From CADEFX01 sp050260355 (lineage in GTDB: Bacteria; Pseudomonadota; Alphaproteobacteria; Rhizobiales; Hyphomicrobiaceae), in contig JBLNBZ010000112.1 in assembly GCA_050260355.1 (NCBI GenBank), positions 1-31,629 on the forward strand: 31,629 nt of DNA, written 5' to 3'. Positions 6,330-14,829 of this stretch are shown here, piece by piece; the stretch's first letter is position 1; each line of letters opens with the position of its first letter. The notes below the pieces were generated by a model that searched no databases, was not told the origin of the DNA, and saw only the letters and a list, made by a program, of their open reading frames with translations. A program made the position numbers and the translations under genes.

Positions 6330-7310
6330 ATGCAAAAGATGGCGAGCCCCAAATCGACCACTGCGAAAGCCGGCGCCACCAAGCCTACTCTGTTCATCGA
6401 CGGTGAAGCCGGAACGACCGGCATCGAGATTCGCGAGCGGCTGGCGACTGTCGCGGGTGTCGAGGTCAGGAGCATCGCGGCCGATAAGCGCAAGGATCCG
6501 GCGGCCCGTAAAGCCATGATGGCCGAGGTCGACCTGGTCGTTCTCTGCCTGCCCGACGAGGCGGCCAAGGAGGCCGTCGCGCTCGCTTCCGAGCTCGGCG
6601 ATGACGCCCCCAGGATCTTGGATGCGTCGACCGCACACCGGGTCGCGAGCGGTTGGGTCTACGGCTTCCCGGAAATGGAGACAGGGCAGGCCAAGGCAAT
6701 CGCCAAGGCGAACCGTGTCACCAATCCGGGCTGCTATCCCACGGGCGCGATTGCGCTGATCAGACCTCTGGTCGATGCCGGCCTTGTCCCATCCGACTAT
6801 CCGATCACCGTCAACGCGGTTTCAGGCTATTCGGGCGGCGGCAAGTCGATGATCGAGGCCTACGAGTCGGGCAGGGCACCAGCCTTCGAGCTTTACGGCC
6901 TCGCCCTGGAGCACAAGCATGTGCCCGAGCTTCAGCTCTATGCGAAATTGGCGCGGCGGCCGATCTTCGTGCCGTCGGTCGGCAATTACCGCAAGGGCAT
7001 GCTGGTCTCGGTCCCGCTGCATCTGGATGCGCTGCCGGGCCGGCCGAGCGTGCGCGATCTCGAGGCGGCGCTCGCACAGCACTACGCGGAAGCAAAGTAC
7101 GTGAAGGTGGTGCCTGCCGCCGATCCGTCGGCGAAGGGCGGCCGGCTCGAGGCGGAGGCCCTCAACGGCACCAACCTTCTCGAGCTGCGGGTATTCGGCA
7201 ACGAGACACGGCGTCAGGCCGTGCTGGTGGCCAAGCTCGACAATCTCGGCAAGGGTGCATCAGGCGCGGCCGTGCAGAACATCGGCCTGATGCTCGGCGT
7301 CGAGATCTGA
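6330..7310 (+). CDS. argC: N-acetyl-gamma-glutamyl-phosphate reductase (type 2)
   Basis: A 326-residue ArgC, the NADPH-dependent enzyme reducing N-acetylglutamyl phosphate to the semialdehyde in arginine synthesis. It belongs to the shorter type-2 form. Visible features are FIDGEAGTTGIEIRERL (about residues 22-38, nucleotide loop), DASTAHRV, the active-site Cys135 in TNPGCYPTGA, the AVSGYSGGGK loop, and the LEHKHVPEL segment with the conserved His. The ATG at 6330 has GAGGAG eight bases upstream. An open extension back to 6261 would run into the terminator and has no RBS. The gene ends four bases from the convergent MBL hydrolase. Arginine genes are otherwise not present in the window. Confidence 0.97.
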   Translation: MQKMASPKSTTAKAGATKPTLFIDGEAGTTGIEIRERLATVAGVEVRSIAADKRKDPAARKAMMAEVDLVVLCLPDEAAKEAVALASELGDDAPRILDASTAHRVASGWVYGFPEMETGQAKAIAKANRVTNPGCYPTGAIALIRPLVDAGLVPSDYPITVNAVSGYSGGGKSMIEAYESGRAPAFELYGLALEHKHVPELQLYAKLARRPIFVPSVGNYRKGMLVSVPLHLDALPGRPSVRDLEAALAQHYAEAKYVKVVPAADPSAKGGRLEAEALNGTNLLELRVFGNETRRQAVLVAKLDNLGKGASGAAVQNIGLMLGVEI

Positions 7311-7314
7311 TGGA

Positions 7315-8106
7315 TCAGCGCACGGTCAGCTCGAACAGCTTCGTCTGATCGAGCGTGTCGCCGAACCAGGAGGAGATGGCGGCGGCGCGCTCACCGATGT
7401 ACTTCGGCGCGCCACCGTCGAGCAGCATCGGCACGTCGTGTCCCGGCACGACGATCGAGTTCGGCTTGCTGCGCCACAGCTCCCACATCTTCTCCATGGA
7501 GGCGCGGCTGACGGCCTGATCGTAGCTCATGTCGGCGGTCAGCGAGAGGATCTCGGCGCGGTTCTTGGCCGAATCGCCGGTGAAGATGACGTCGCGGTCG
7601 CGGCCGTTGAGCACGAACATGAGGTGGCCCGGCGTATGTCCCGGCGCGTCGTGGGCCGTGACGCCGGGGAGAACCTCGTCTCCCGCGTTTACCAGGACGG
7701 TCTGCTTCGAGCGGTCGAGCTCGCGCACATAGAGCTCAGGGACCGGCGTGGTGCCCCAAGGCTCCTTGACGGACCAGGCGAGCTCCTTCGTCCCGATCGC
7801 GATGCGCGCCTTGGGAAACATCACCCAGTTGATCGCATGATCCCAGTGTGAATGCGTCAGCAGGACGTCGGTTACATCGGCCGGCGTCAAGCCTCTGGCC
7901 GCGAGTTGGCTGATGATCAGGCTGCGCTGACTGAACGAGCCGACATCGATGAGCGCCACGCGCTCATGCCCGCGCAACAAAGCGATGGTGCTCCAGCCCA
8001 AGCCGCCATGGCACACGGATTTGCCAGGATATCCCTGCACCACGACATCGATTTGCCAGCCATCGACCTCCGCAATCATCGCACCCCTATCCCGCTCAGC
8101 AGCCAT
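7315..8106 (-). CDS. MBL-fold metallo-hydrolase
   Basis: A 263-residue metallo-beta-lactamase-fold hydrolase. The zinc motif HSHWDH is at residues 85-90 (HxHxDH), followed by HTPGH, the GDSAKN aspartate region and a late VPGHD that supplies the last His. This set indicates a two-metal hydrolase, probably cytoplasmic because no signal peptide is visible. The family includes lactonases of the AHL type and thioester or phosphodiester hydrolases, so the substrate is open. The ATG at 8106 was chosen because AAGGAG lies six bases upstream; the frame is open to 8214 but that part has no family sequence. It is divergent from the VOC gene. Confidence 0.88.
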   Translation of the reverse strand: MAAERDRGAMIAEVDGWQIDVVVQGYPGKSVCHGGLGWSTIALLRGHERVALIDVGSFSQRSLIISQLAARGLTPADVTDVLLTHSHWDHAINWVMFPKARIAIGTKELAWSVKEPWGTTPVPELYVRELDRSKQTVLVNAGDEVLPGVTAHDAPGHTPGHLMFVLNGRDRDVIFTGDSAKNRAEILSLTADMSYDQAVSRASMEKMWELWRSKPNSIVVPGHDVPMLLDGGAPKYIGERAAAISSWFGDTLDQTKLFELTVR

Positions 8107-8226
8107 AGGCCACTCCTTCGCCGTTCCTCCTGACTTATCTTGCGCGCTTGGCCTCTCCTCGCCTTTCATTGCGCCGAAGTCATGGTCACTTCTGCCCCCG
8201 AAGCTGACCGACACCGCATGACGATC

Positions 8227-8256
8227 ATCATATCGTCAACTGTCGACAATTCTCAA
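8227..8256 (-). promoter_or_regulatory. Candidate promoter and palindromes in the divergent region
   Basis: On the minus strand TTGAGA and TATGAT (five of six consensus bases) lie 18 bases apart, about 110 bases before the MBL hydrolase start. The same stretch contains an inverted repeat GACGAT-N6-ATCGTC near 8219-8236 and an almost perfect palindrome around GTCGAC at 8242-8247. These could be operators for a regulator of the divergent pair. Confidence 0.35.
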
Positions 8257-8358
8257 CCGCTTCGGCGGCAAATCCATTGTGCTGCGCGCGCATGATGGTC
8301 TTGCGTGGTAAGAGAGGTAATCAGTCCAAATCGGGCTTTGTCGGTTCGGAGCCAGACC

Positions 8359-8856
8359 ATGGCAGATCAACGCATGACGACCCCCATCGATCCAGGAGTG
8401 AGAATCGGCCACGTGCACCTGAAGGTTGCCGATCTCGACCGTGCGCTCGGCTTCTGGCGCGACATCCTCGGCTTCGAGGTGATGCAGACCCGCCCCGGCG
8501 CCGTCTTTCTCTCCGCCGGCGGCTATCACCATCACATCGCGCTCAACACATGGGAGAGCGAAGGCGCATTGCCACCGCCCCGCAACACGACGGGCCTCTA
8601 TCACGTGGCGATTCTCTACCCCTCGCGTGCGGCACTGGCAGGCGCATTGAAGCGACTGAACGCGGCGGGCATTACGCTCGACGGCGCCAGCGATCACGGC
8701 GTCAGCGAGGCCCTCTATCTGCGGGACTTCGATGGCAATGGTGTCGAGCTCTATCGCGATCGGCCGAAGGAGGAATGGCCAATGACCCCCGAAGGTAAGC
8801 TCAGCATGTCGACCCGGCGCCTCGACCTCGACAACCTGCTGGCGGAGGCGGCCTAA
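8359..8856 (+). CDS. VOC-family protein (glyoxalase/ring-cleavage dioxygenase fold)
   Basis: A 165-residue vicinal-oxygen-chelate protein. Two beta-alpha-beta-beta-beta modules are seen: IGHVHLKVADLDRALGFWRDILGFEV (about residues 16-41) opens the first, and TGLYHVAILYPSRAAL (about 77-92) opens the second. Metal-binding candidates are the His in GHVHLKV, the His of LYHVAIL and the Glu in GNGVELY near the end. The arrangement resembles CatE-like (COG2514) proteins, which include extradiol-type dioxygenases, but short VOC proteins have many reactions, so no substrate is assigned. The ATG at 8359 has GGAG seven bases upstream; a second ATG lies at 8374. The amidase follows on the same strand after 99 bases. 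Confidence 0.85.
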   Translation: MADQRMTTPIDPGVRIGHVHLKVADLDRALGFWRDILGFEVMQTRPGAVFLSAGGYHHHIALNTWESEGALPPPRNTTGLYHVAILYPSRAALAGALKRLNAAGITLDGASDHGVSEALYLRDFDGNGVELYRDRPKEEWPMTPEGKLSMSTRRLDLDNLLAEAA

Positions 8857-8955
8857 CGGGCAAAGATAGCCCGAGCCGAATCTGCGCTTCGCATCGGCAC
8901 CTCCTGGCGTGTAGGCTCAAACGAGCATTGATCCGCTCGTCAGGGGGCAATCGCC

Positions 8956-10455
8956 ATGGGTGCTGCAAACGAAATTCTGTCGCTGTCGTCGGTCGAGTTG
9001 CGCCGGCGCATCGGGACAAAGGAGATTTCGCCGGTCGAGCTGCTCGAGGCCGCGATCGGGCGGATCGAGGAGATCAATCCCGCCGTCAATGCCGTTACGG
9101 CCACGTGCTTCGCTCGCGCCCGAAAAGAAGCCGCTGCCGCCGAGAAGGCAGCGCGCGAGGGCGAAGCGCTGGGTCCGCTACACGGTCTGCCGACGGGGAT
9201 CAAGGACCTCGAGGAGACCGGCGGCCTGCTGACCACCTACGGCTCGCCGTTGTTCCGCGACTTCGTCCCGGAGCGCGACAACGTCATGGTGGCCCGTGTG
9301 CGGGCCGCCGGCGCCATCATCGTGGCCAAGACCAACGTGCCGGAGTTCGGCGCCGGCGCCAACAGCCGCAACGTGGTGTGGGGTGCGACCGGCAACCCGT
9401 TCAATCCCATGCTCAACCCTGGTGGCTCGTCTGGCGGATCGGCCGTTGCGCTCGCGACCGACATGCTGCCGGTGTGCACGGGATCCGATACAGGCGGATC
9501 GTTACGCATTCCGGGCGCCATCAACGGCGTGGTGGGCTTCCGTCCGTCGCCTGGAGCGGTGCCGCATGAGCGTCGCGGGCTCGGCTGGTCGGCCATATCG
9601 GTGCTCGGCCCGATGGGTCGCACCGTGGCCGACACGTGCCTGCTCATGTCGGCGCAGGCCGGCTTCGATGCGGTCGATCCGCTGGGCTATCCGATGGATG
9701 CCCAGGGCTTGGCGACGCCGGCGCCGTGCGATCTCGGGCGGTTGCGGGTGGCGTGGACGGAGGACTTCGGCCAATGCCCGGTCGAAAGGCCAATCCGCAA
9801 AGTGATGCGCGAGCGGATCGCTGCCATGCGCCATCTGTTTCGCACCTGCGACGAGCTGAAGCCCGACTTCGCCGAGGCCGATCGCTGCTTCGATGTGATC
9901 CGCGCCGTCAGCTTCGTATCGCGCTACCAGGCCGACTACGAGAAGGACCCCAACTCGCTGGGTCCCAATGTGCGCGCTAATTATGAGATGGGCGCCAAGA
10001 TGTCGCTCGCCGACGTGGCGTGGGCGCATGCCGAGCAGACGCGTATCTACCGCCGGTTCCAGGAGACGTTCCGCGACTACGACCTGGTGCTCTCCCCGAC
10101 AGTGCCGGTGACGCCGTTCCCGTGGACGCAGCTTTACCTCGCCGAGATGGACGGCAAGCCGTTGCGCAACTACTACCACTGGCTGGCGCTCACGTATTTC
10201 ATCACGCTGGCGACCAATCCGGCGATCTCGATCCCGGCCGGCGTGGATCACAAGGGCATGCCGTTCGGGCTGCAGGTGGTCGGACGCGCGCGTGGCGATG
10301 CAGAGGTGTTGGCGGCGGCGCATGCCATGGAGCAGGCCTTCGCCGTCATTCCCGAGCTGCGCCGGCCGCGGCCGGATCTCGGCAAGCTCAAGAAGCCGAC
10401 TCCGGAGCTCAAGTCGATCGTCACGCACCCGCCGAAGCGGACGGAGATGGGCTGA
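8956..10455 (+). CDS. Amidase-signature family hydrolase
   Basis: A 499-residue amidase-signature enzyme that hydrolyses amide bonds to a carboxylate and ammonia or an amine. The Ser-cisSer-Lys triad is complete: Lys83 in GIKDLEE, Ser158 in GGSSGGS and the nucleophile Ser182 in GSDTGGSLRIPG. The 24-residue spacing between the two serines equals that in fatty acid amide hydrolase. A C-terminal PVTPFPW and NPAISIPAGVDHKGMPFGLQVVGR complete the family pattern. It is not likely to be GatA because no gatB or gatC is near and the sequence around the substrate region differs. AGGGGG lies nine bases before the start. The 3' end overlaps the convergent peptidase gene by 35 bases. Confidence 0.93.
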   Translation: MGAANEILSLSSVELRRRIGTKEISPVELLEAAIGRIEEINPAVNAVTATCFARARKEAAAAEKAAREGEALGPLHGLPTGIKDLEETGGLLTTYGSPLFRDFVPERDNVMVARVRAAGAIIVAKTNVPEFGAGANSRNVVWGATGNPFNPMLNPGGSSGGSAVALATDMLPVCTGSDTGGSLRIPGAINGVVGFRPSPGAVPHERRGLGWSAISVLGPMGRTVADTCLLMSAQAGFDAVDPLGYPMDAQGLATPAPCDLGRLRVAWTEDFGQCPVERPIRKVMRERIAAMRHLFRTCDELKPDFAEADRCFDVIRAVSFVSRYQADYEKDPNSLGPNVRANYEMGAKMSLADVAWAHAEQTRIYRRFQETFRDYDLVLSPTVPVTPFPWTQLYLAEMDGKPLRNYYHWLALTYFITLATNPAISIPAGVDHKGMPFGLQVVGRARGDAEVLAAAHAMEQAFAVIPELRRPRPDLGKLKKPTPELKSIVTHPPKRTEMG

Positions 10456-11128
10456 GGCCCCTCGCGCTCCTCCGGCTGGTCGCAGGCCACCGGCCGAGGC
10501 ACGTCGCGATGATGTCCAGGCTGCCGTCGATGACCTGCTGCCAGCTCAGAGGGCAGGCGAAGGTCGGCTGCCGATCTGGGCGGCGCGGGTCGACGAGCGT
10601 CTCGGGCAGATGGATGAAGCCGTTGCGGGCAGGGCCGACCCCGCGCCGGCTCAGCTCCACGGCACGGTAGAGCAGCGCGTTGCAGAGATAGCTGCCCGCG
10701 TCGCGCGAGAGTTGCGCGGGCAGGCCGCGGCGCCGCAGGCGCTCGACGATCAGGGCAGCGGGCAGGTTGGCCGGCAGGAACTCGGGCGCATCAGCCGAGA
10801 TGCAGGCGGATGCCGGCAGCGCACCAGCACCGTCGGGCGAGGGGGCGCATCGGTTGCGTCCGCGTGCCTCGACCGCAAAGCCGGTTGCCCGATGCGAAAC
10901 GCCGAAGTGCAAAGCCAAGTGGGGGCGATGTCGCGCATAAAGCTGCTCGAGCCGCGCGAGGCCGGCCACCCATTCGGTCGGCAGGATCTCGACAACTGCG
11001 CAGATGCCGGGGAACGATGCTTTCGCGGCCTCGGCGATGCGCGGCACGAGGATGGACGTGGCGTTGACCGGCACGCGGGGGAACGGTCCAAATCCGGTGA
11101 GCAGAATGACGGGCCGGCTGCCTGACAT
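10421..11128 (-). CDS. Pyroglutamyl-peptidase I-like cysteine peptidase (family C15)
   Basis: A 235-residue protein of peptidase family C15, which removes an N-terminal pyroglutamyl residue from peptides in the cytoplasm. The family opening VILLTGFGPFPRVPVNAT is at residues 7-24. The catalytic triad can be placed as Glu87 (AVEARGRN), Cys149 (GSYLCNALLY) and His173 (GFIHLP). The spacings of 62 and 24 residues nearly equal those of the Bacillus enzyme (Glu81, Cys144, His168). The sequence is otherwise divergent, with a longer variable loop after Glu87, so substrate preference may differ. The ATG at 11128 starts 28 bases after the meaB stop on the same strand, and a weak RBS suggests translational dependence on meaB. 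It overlaps the amidase end tail to tail. Confidence 0.82.
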   Translation of the reverse strand: MSGSRPVILLTGFGPFPRVPVNATSILVPRIAEAAKASFPGICAVVEILPTEWVAGLARLEQLYARHRPHLALHFGVSHRATGFAVEARGRNRCAPSPDGAGALPASACISADAPEFLPANLPAALIVERLRRRGLPAQLSRDAGSYLCNALLYRAVELSRRGVGPARNGFIHLPETLVDPRRPDRQPTFACPLSWQQVIDGSLDIIATCLGRWPATSRRSARGLSPSPSASAGA

Positions 11129-11156
11129 CAGTGTCGGATAGCGCAAGCGGCTTGCC

Positions 11157-12182
11157 TCAGCAACCCTGTCGGCGAGCGGTGCCGTGCCGGCTCGGCGCAA
11201 CGAGAGCCAGGATCTCCTCGACCGCCAGCGCCGGGGTCAGCTTGCCTGAGGCGACGCGACCCTCGAGCTCGCGCAATCGGCGGGCGGTGGCGTCGTCGTC
11301 CAGCACCAGCGACATAAGCCCCTCGTTGAGCAGGTCGCGCATCCAGGCCACGCTCTGACGCCGGCGACGTGCCTCGAGCTCCCCCGCAGCCTTCATGACG
11401 CGGCGATGCTCCAGGATCGCCGCCCACAGTGCGTCGAGCCCCTGGTTCGTCTGCGCCGACACGGTCAAAACAGAGGGTCTCCAGTGCTGCGACGGCGGGC
11501 TGATAATATTGAGTGCGCCCTGCAGCTCGCCAGCGGCCCGCTTCGCGCGCTCGACGTTGTCGCCGTCCGCCTTGGTGATGGCGATGATCTCCGCCATCTC
11601 GATGACACCGCGCTTGATGCCCTGCAACTCGTCACCGGCCCCCGCCAGGAGCAGCACGACGAACACGTCGACCATATCCGCCACGGCGGTTTCCGATTGG
11701 CCGACGCCGACCGTCTCGACGATGACCACGTCGAAGCCGGCGGCCTCGACCAAAACCATGGTCTCGCGCGTGCGTCTTGCCACCCCGCCCAAGGTGCCGG
11801 ACGTGGGCGAGGGGCGGATGAAGGCCTCCGAGCGCTGTGCCAGGCGGTGCATGCGCGTCTTGTCGCCCAGGATGGCGCCGCCGGTGCGTCTGGATGTGGG
11901 ATCGATGGCCAGCACCGCAACCTTATGGCCCCTATCGATGAGGTCGGTGCCGAGACGGTCGATGGCGGTCGACTTGCCGACGCCGGGTACACCCGTGAGC
12001 CCGACCCGCACGGCTCGGCCCGCATGCGGCAGCAGGCGCTGCACGAGGTCCTGGGCCAGGGTCCGGTGATCGGCGCGGGTGCTCTCGACGAGAGTGATGG
12101 CCCGCGCGAGCGTGGCGTGGCTGCCCTCGAGCACGCCCCTGGCCAGGTCCTCGACCGACAGTTCAGTCCGCTTCTGCCCCAT
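11157..12182 (-). CDS. meaB: Methylmalonyl-CoA mutase-associated GTPase MeaB
   Basis: A 341-residue G3E-type GTPase that guards and helps reload the adenosylcobalamin cofactor of methylmalonyl-CoA mutase. The P-loop GVPGVGKST is at residues 64-72, followed by AIDPTSRRTGGAILGDKTRM, the switch motif DVVIVETVGVGQSE, LLAGAGDELQGIKRG, and the base-specificity motif ITKADGDN. All are diagnostic for the MeaB/ArgK family. The ATG at 12182 was preferred over a TTG nine codons upstream. No mutase gene is in the window. The alternative partner would be another B12-dependent acyl-CoA mutase. The C15 peptidase gene follows closely. Confidence 0.95.
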   Translation of the reverse strand: MGQKRTELSVEDLARGVLEGSHATLARAITLVESTRADHRTLAQDLVQRLLPHAGRAVRVGLTGVPGVGKSTAIDRLGTDLIDRGHKVAVLAIDPTSRRTGGAILGDKTRMHRLAQRSEAFIRPSPTSGTLGGVARRTRETMVLVEAAGFDVVIVETVGVGQSETAVADMVDVFVVLLLAGAGDELQGIKRGVIEMAEIIAITKADGDNVERAKRAAGELQGALNIISPPSQHWRPSVLTVSAQTNQGLDALWAAILEHRRVMKAAGELEARRRRQSVAWMRDLLNEGLMSLVLDDDATARRLRELEGRVASGKLTPALAVEEILALVAPSRHGTARRQGC

Positions 12183-12393
12183 GCACGCAGCAACCCGCTT
12201 TCGGCGCAAGGCCCCAGGCCCCGCCGCACGAGCATGGGAGTGATTCCGGCAGGCGGCAAGGCCCGCCGCGCCCTTTGCCCCGGCGCCGGCGGCGGCAAGA
12301 AATCCTCTGGAGGATAAATCAACGGTTTACGCTGTTCTGCCACCATCCGGGTCCAGCACCTGCGGGTGCGGCAACTGACGATGGAACCGTAAT

Positions 12394-12750
12394 ATGTATT
12401 ACCAGGCGGACGTTGCGCGCTGGATGAGCGCCGTTGCTGGTGCACTTCTGAGCGTCATGATCGCGGCGCAACTCGGGACGGCGCGAGCCCAAGACCGGGA
12501 CGAGGTGCCCGTGGCCACCGAGGAGCCCATCACCGAGATCGAGGTCTCGCCCGAGCATCCGGACACCAGCATCCCCGCTGAGATTGCCGACGCAGGTAGG
12601 GCGTCACGAGGCAAAACCGGTCCGGTCGGGCACCAGGTGAATCGAGGCCCGATCGTACCGGCCGATAACGAATTGATCAGGTGCGTGGCGGGCTGCATCG
12701 GGCGCGTAGGCGGCAGCGTGGTCAATCTGTCGAGCAACGAGACGCGCTGA
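12394..12750 (+). CDS. Small exported protein of unknown function
   Basis: A 118-residue protein with a probable Sec signal peptide: a hydrophobic core SAVAGALLSVMIAAQLG (about residues 12-28) and cleavage after ARA-Q near residue 32. The mature part of about 86 residues is acidic first (EVPVATEEPITEIEVSPEHP) and then neutral. A pair of cysteines in RCVAGCIGRVGG near the end (CxxxC) could form a disulfide or bind a metal. The start ATG has GGAAC seven bases upstream; a second ATG at 12424 is possible. No family recognised. It is divergent from meaB and convergent with the dehydrogenase gene, whose end lies 27 bases on. A minus-strand frame over the same bases lacks a signal peptide and is considered a shadow. 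Confidence 0.6.
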   Translation: MYYQADVARWMSAVAGALLSVMIAAQLGTARAQDRDEVPVATEEPITEIEVSPEHPDTSIPAEIADAGRASRGKTGPVGHQVNRGPIVPADNELIRCVAGCIGRVGGSVVNLSSNETR

Positions 12751-12776
12751 CGACGCCTTTGCGGCTTGACCCCGTG

Positions 12777-13667
12777 CTAGCGCTTGCCGGGCACCACCTC
12801 GACCTGGGACTGCCGCTCGAACAGGCGGATCAGCATATTCACGTCCGCGCCGGCGCCCTGATCGTTGAGCGCGGTCTGGAAGATCTCGCGCACGAGGTTG
12901 GACACCGGCATCGGTGAAGCGCTGGCAACGCCGAGCTCGGTGGCGAGCCGCACATCCTTGTGCATGAGCCCGAGTGTGAAGTTGGCTTGCATCTGGCCGC
13001 TGACGAGGCGCGGCAGCGTGATTTCGGTCGAGTAGCTGCGCGCCGATCCCTTGGCGAGCACCTCGGCGCAGGTTTTCAAGCTCAAGCCGTTCTTGATGCC
13101 CATGGCGACGGCCTCGAACGTGACCGTCCTGACGCTTGCGGCAATGACATTGTTGACGAGCTTCATGACGTGGCCCGTGCCGACATCGCCGCAGTGGAAG
13201 ATATTTGGGCTGATGGTCTCGAACACCGGCTTCACGCGCTGATAGAGGCCGGCAGGCGCGCCGATCATGATGGCGATGGTGCCGGCGTCGGCACCATGAG
13301 GGCCGCCGCTGACCGGCGCGTCGATGAGCGAGATGCCGGACGCCGCAAGCTCGGCGGCCATGGCGCGCGTGGCATTGGGATCACCCGTGGTCATGTCGGC
13401 GATGATGCCGCCGCGCTTCATGCCGGCCGCGATGCCGTCCGCGCCGAAAATGGCGTTTCGGACCTCCTTGGAGGTCGGCAGGCACGTCATCACCAGATCA
13501 CACTCCGAGGCGAGCGCTTTCGGGCTCTGAGATGGTGCGCCGCCCTTGTCGGCGAGCTTGGCCATGGCCTCCGGGTTGAGGTCGTAAACGCGCATTTTGT
13601 GCACGCGAAGAATACGCCGCGCCAGTGCGCCGCCCATATTGCCGAGGCCGATGTAGCCAAGCTGCAT
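12777..13667 (-). CDS. NAD(P)-dependent beta-hydroxyacid dehydrogenase (HIBADH family)
   Basis: A 296-residue protein of the 3-hydroxyisobutyrate dehydrogenase family. The nucleotide-binding GxGxxG is IGLGNMGG at residues 6-13. The substrate-binding DAPVSGGPHGADAGT is at 116-130, and the catalytic Lys169 lies in GHVMKLVNN. The family oxidises 3-hydroxy acids or reduces their semialdehydes, for example hydroxyisobutyrate, tartronate semialdehyde or succinate semialdehyde. The exact substrate cannot be read. It is the last gene of the five-gene minus-strand cluster and begins 21 bases after the preceding oxidoreductase, so it may finish the pathway by handling a hydroxy acid released by the hydrolases. 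Confidence 0.92.
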   Translation of the reverse strand: MQLGYIGLGNMGGALARRILRVHKMRVYDLNPEAMAKLADKGGAPSQSPKALASECDLVMTCLPTSKEVRNAIFGADGIAAGMKRGGIIADMTTGDPNATRAMAAELAASGISLIDAPVSGGPHGADAGTIAIMIGAPAGLYQRVKPVFETISPNIFHCGDVGTGHVMKLVNNVIAASVRTVTFEAVAMGIKNGLSLKTCAEVLAKGSARSYSTEITLPRLVSGQMQANFTLGLMHKDVRLATELGVASASPMPVSNLVREIFQTALNDQGAGADVNMLIRLFERQSQVEVVPGKR

Positions 13668-13688
13668 GTTCTCTATCTCCTGCCGGAC

Positions 13689-14774
13689 TCAGACGTGCGG
13701 GAACACCTTCTCTGCGGCCAGGCGCATCGAGCGTTCCACGTGCTCCGGCGCGATGCCGCCGATGTTGAACCATAGCGCAAACTCGGTGATGCCGAAGCGC
13801 CGCTTCATCTCACGGAGCTTCTCCACACATCCGGCCGGATCGTCGGCGATCGCGGCGCCGTACTGGTGCAGCTTGTCGAAGCTCAGATAGCCCATCTCAC
13901 GCGTACGCTTGCCTTCTGACATGGTCAGCTCGTAACCCTTGACGACGCCGCCTTGCGCCGCGTTCGCGAGCTGATGCGAGGTCACCTTGGCATAGAACCA
14001 CTCCACGTGCGGGGCGTAGATCTCACGCGCGCGCTTGGCGTCCTCGTGCACGAAGAAGGGGAGCAGGATCATGCGCTCGGCCTTCTTCGGATCGCGGCCG
14101 CGCTCGACGCACATGGCTTCATAGCGCTTGCAGTGTGCCTCGAGCTGATCCATCCACGCCTCGCGATAGGTGCGGTACGTGAAGGGCGAGGCGAACTGCA
14201 TGTTGAAGCCGAGGCGCGCCGCCTGATCGAAGCTCTCCGGCGAGATGGTCGCCTGATACACGGGCGGGTGCGGCTTCTGGATCGGCTTGGGCAGCACCTC
14301 GACCGGCTCTGGGATGGTCCAGAATTTCCCCTGGTAGGAAATCTTCTCCTCGGTCCAGGCCTTGAGTACGATCTCGAGGCCCTCGTTGAACATCTCGCGG
14401 CTCTTGTCCATCGGCACGCCGAGGCCGACGAACTCGTGCGGCTGGTAGGCGCGGCCTGCCCCGAAGTCGAGACGCCCGTGCGAAAGAATGTCGATCAGGG
14501 CGAAATCCGAGGCCGTGCGCAGCGGATGATTGAACGGGATGACGACCACAGCCATACCGAGCCGCAGCCGCTTGGTACGCTGGGCGATGGCGGCTGCATA
14601 GACCTGGGTCGAGGTGACGACACCATAGGTGGAGAAAAGGTGCTCGGCGATCCACGCCTTGTCGTAGCCGAGCTCCTCGGCGAGCTCGAAGAAGCGCAGA
14701 TCGTCGTCGAAGCATTCGACGCGGCGCGACTGGTCGGGGAATTGGCTGAGACTGAAAACACCCCACTTGGTCAT
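13689..14774 (-). CDS. LLM-class flavin-dependent oxidoreductase (361 aa)
   Basis: A 361-residue bacterial-luciferase-like monooxygenase, a TIM barrel that uses reduced FMN or F420. Family features are the ELAEELGYDKAWIAEHLFS block (about residues 30-48), the RLGMAVVVIPFNHPLRTASDFALIDILSHGRLDFGAGRAY core (about 70-110), and YQGKFW with VLPKPIQKPHPPVY in the middle. The last third is helical. Such enzymes insert oxygen into alkanes, ketones, aldehydes or sulfonates using reduced flavin supplied by a separate reductase. AGGAG lies six bases upstream of the ATG at 14774. The second such enzyme is three genes away in the same cluster. Whether it uses FMN or F420 is not clear. Confidence 0.92.
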   Translation of the reverse strand: MTKWGVFSLSQFPDQSRRVECFDDDLRFFELAEELGYDKAWIAEHLFSTYGVVTSTQVYAAAIAQRTKRLRLGMAVVVIPFNHPLRTASDFALIDILSHGRLDFGAGRAYQPHEFVGLGVPMDKSREMFNEGLEIVLKAWTEEKISYQGKFWTIPEPVEVLPKPIQKPHPPVYQATISPESFDQAARLGFNMQFASPFTYRTYREAWMDQLEAHCKRYEAMCVERGRDPKKAERMILLPFFVHEDAKRAREIYAPHVEWFYAKVTSHQLANAAQGGVVKGYELTMSEGKRTREMGYLSFDKLHQYGAAIADDPAGCVEKLREMKRRFGITEFALWFNIGGIAPEHVERSMRLAAEKVFPHV

Positions 14775-14829
14775 CAACCGCTCCTATCGTTGCCTGCTGT
14801 CGCGACGGCCAAGCCAATCGCGGTCCGGC

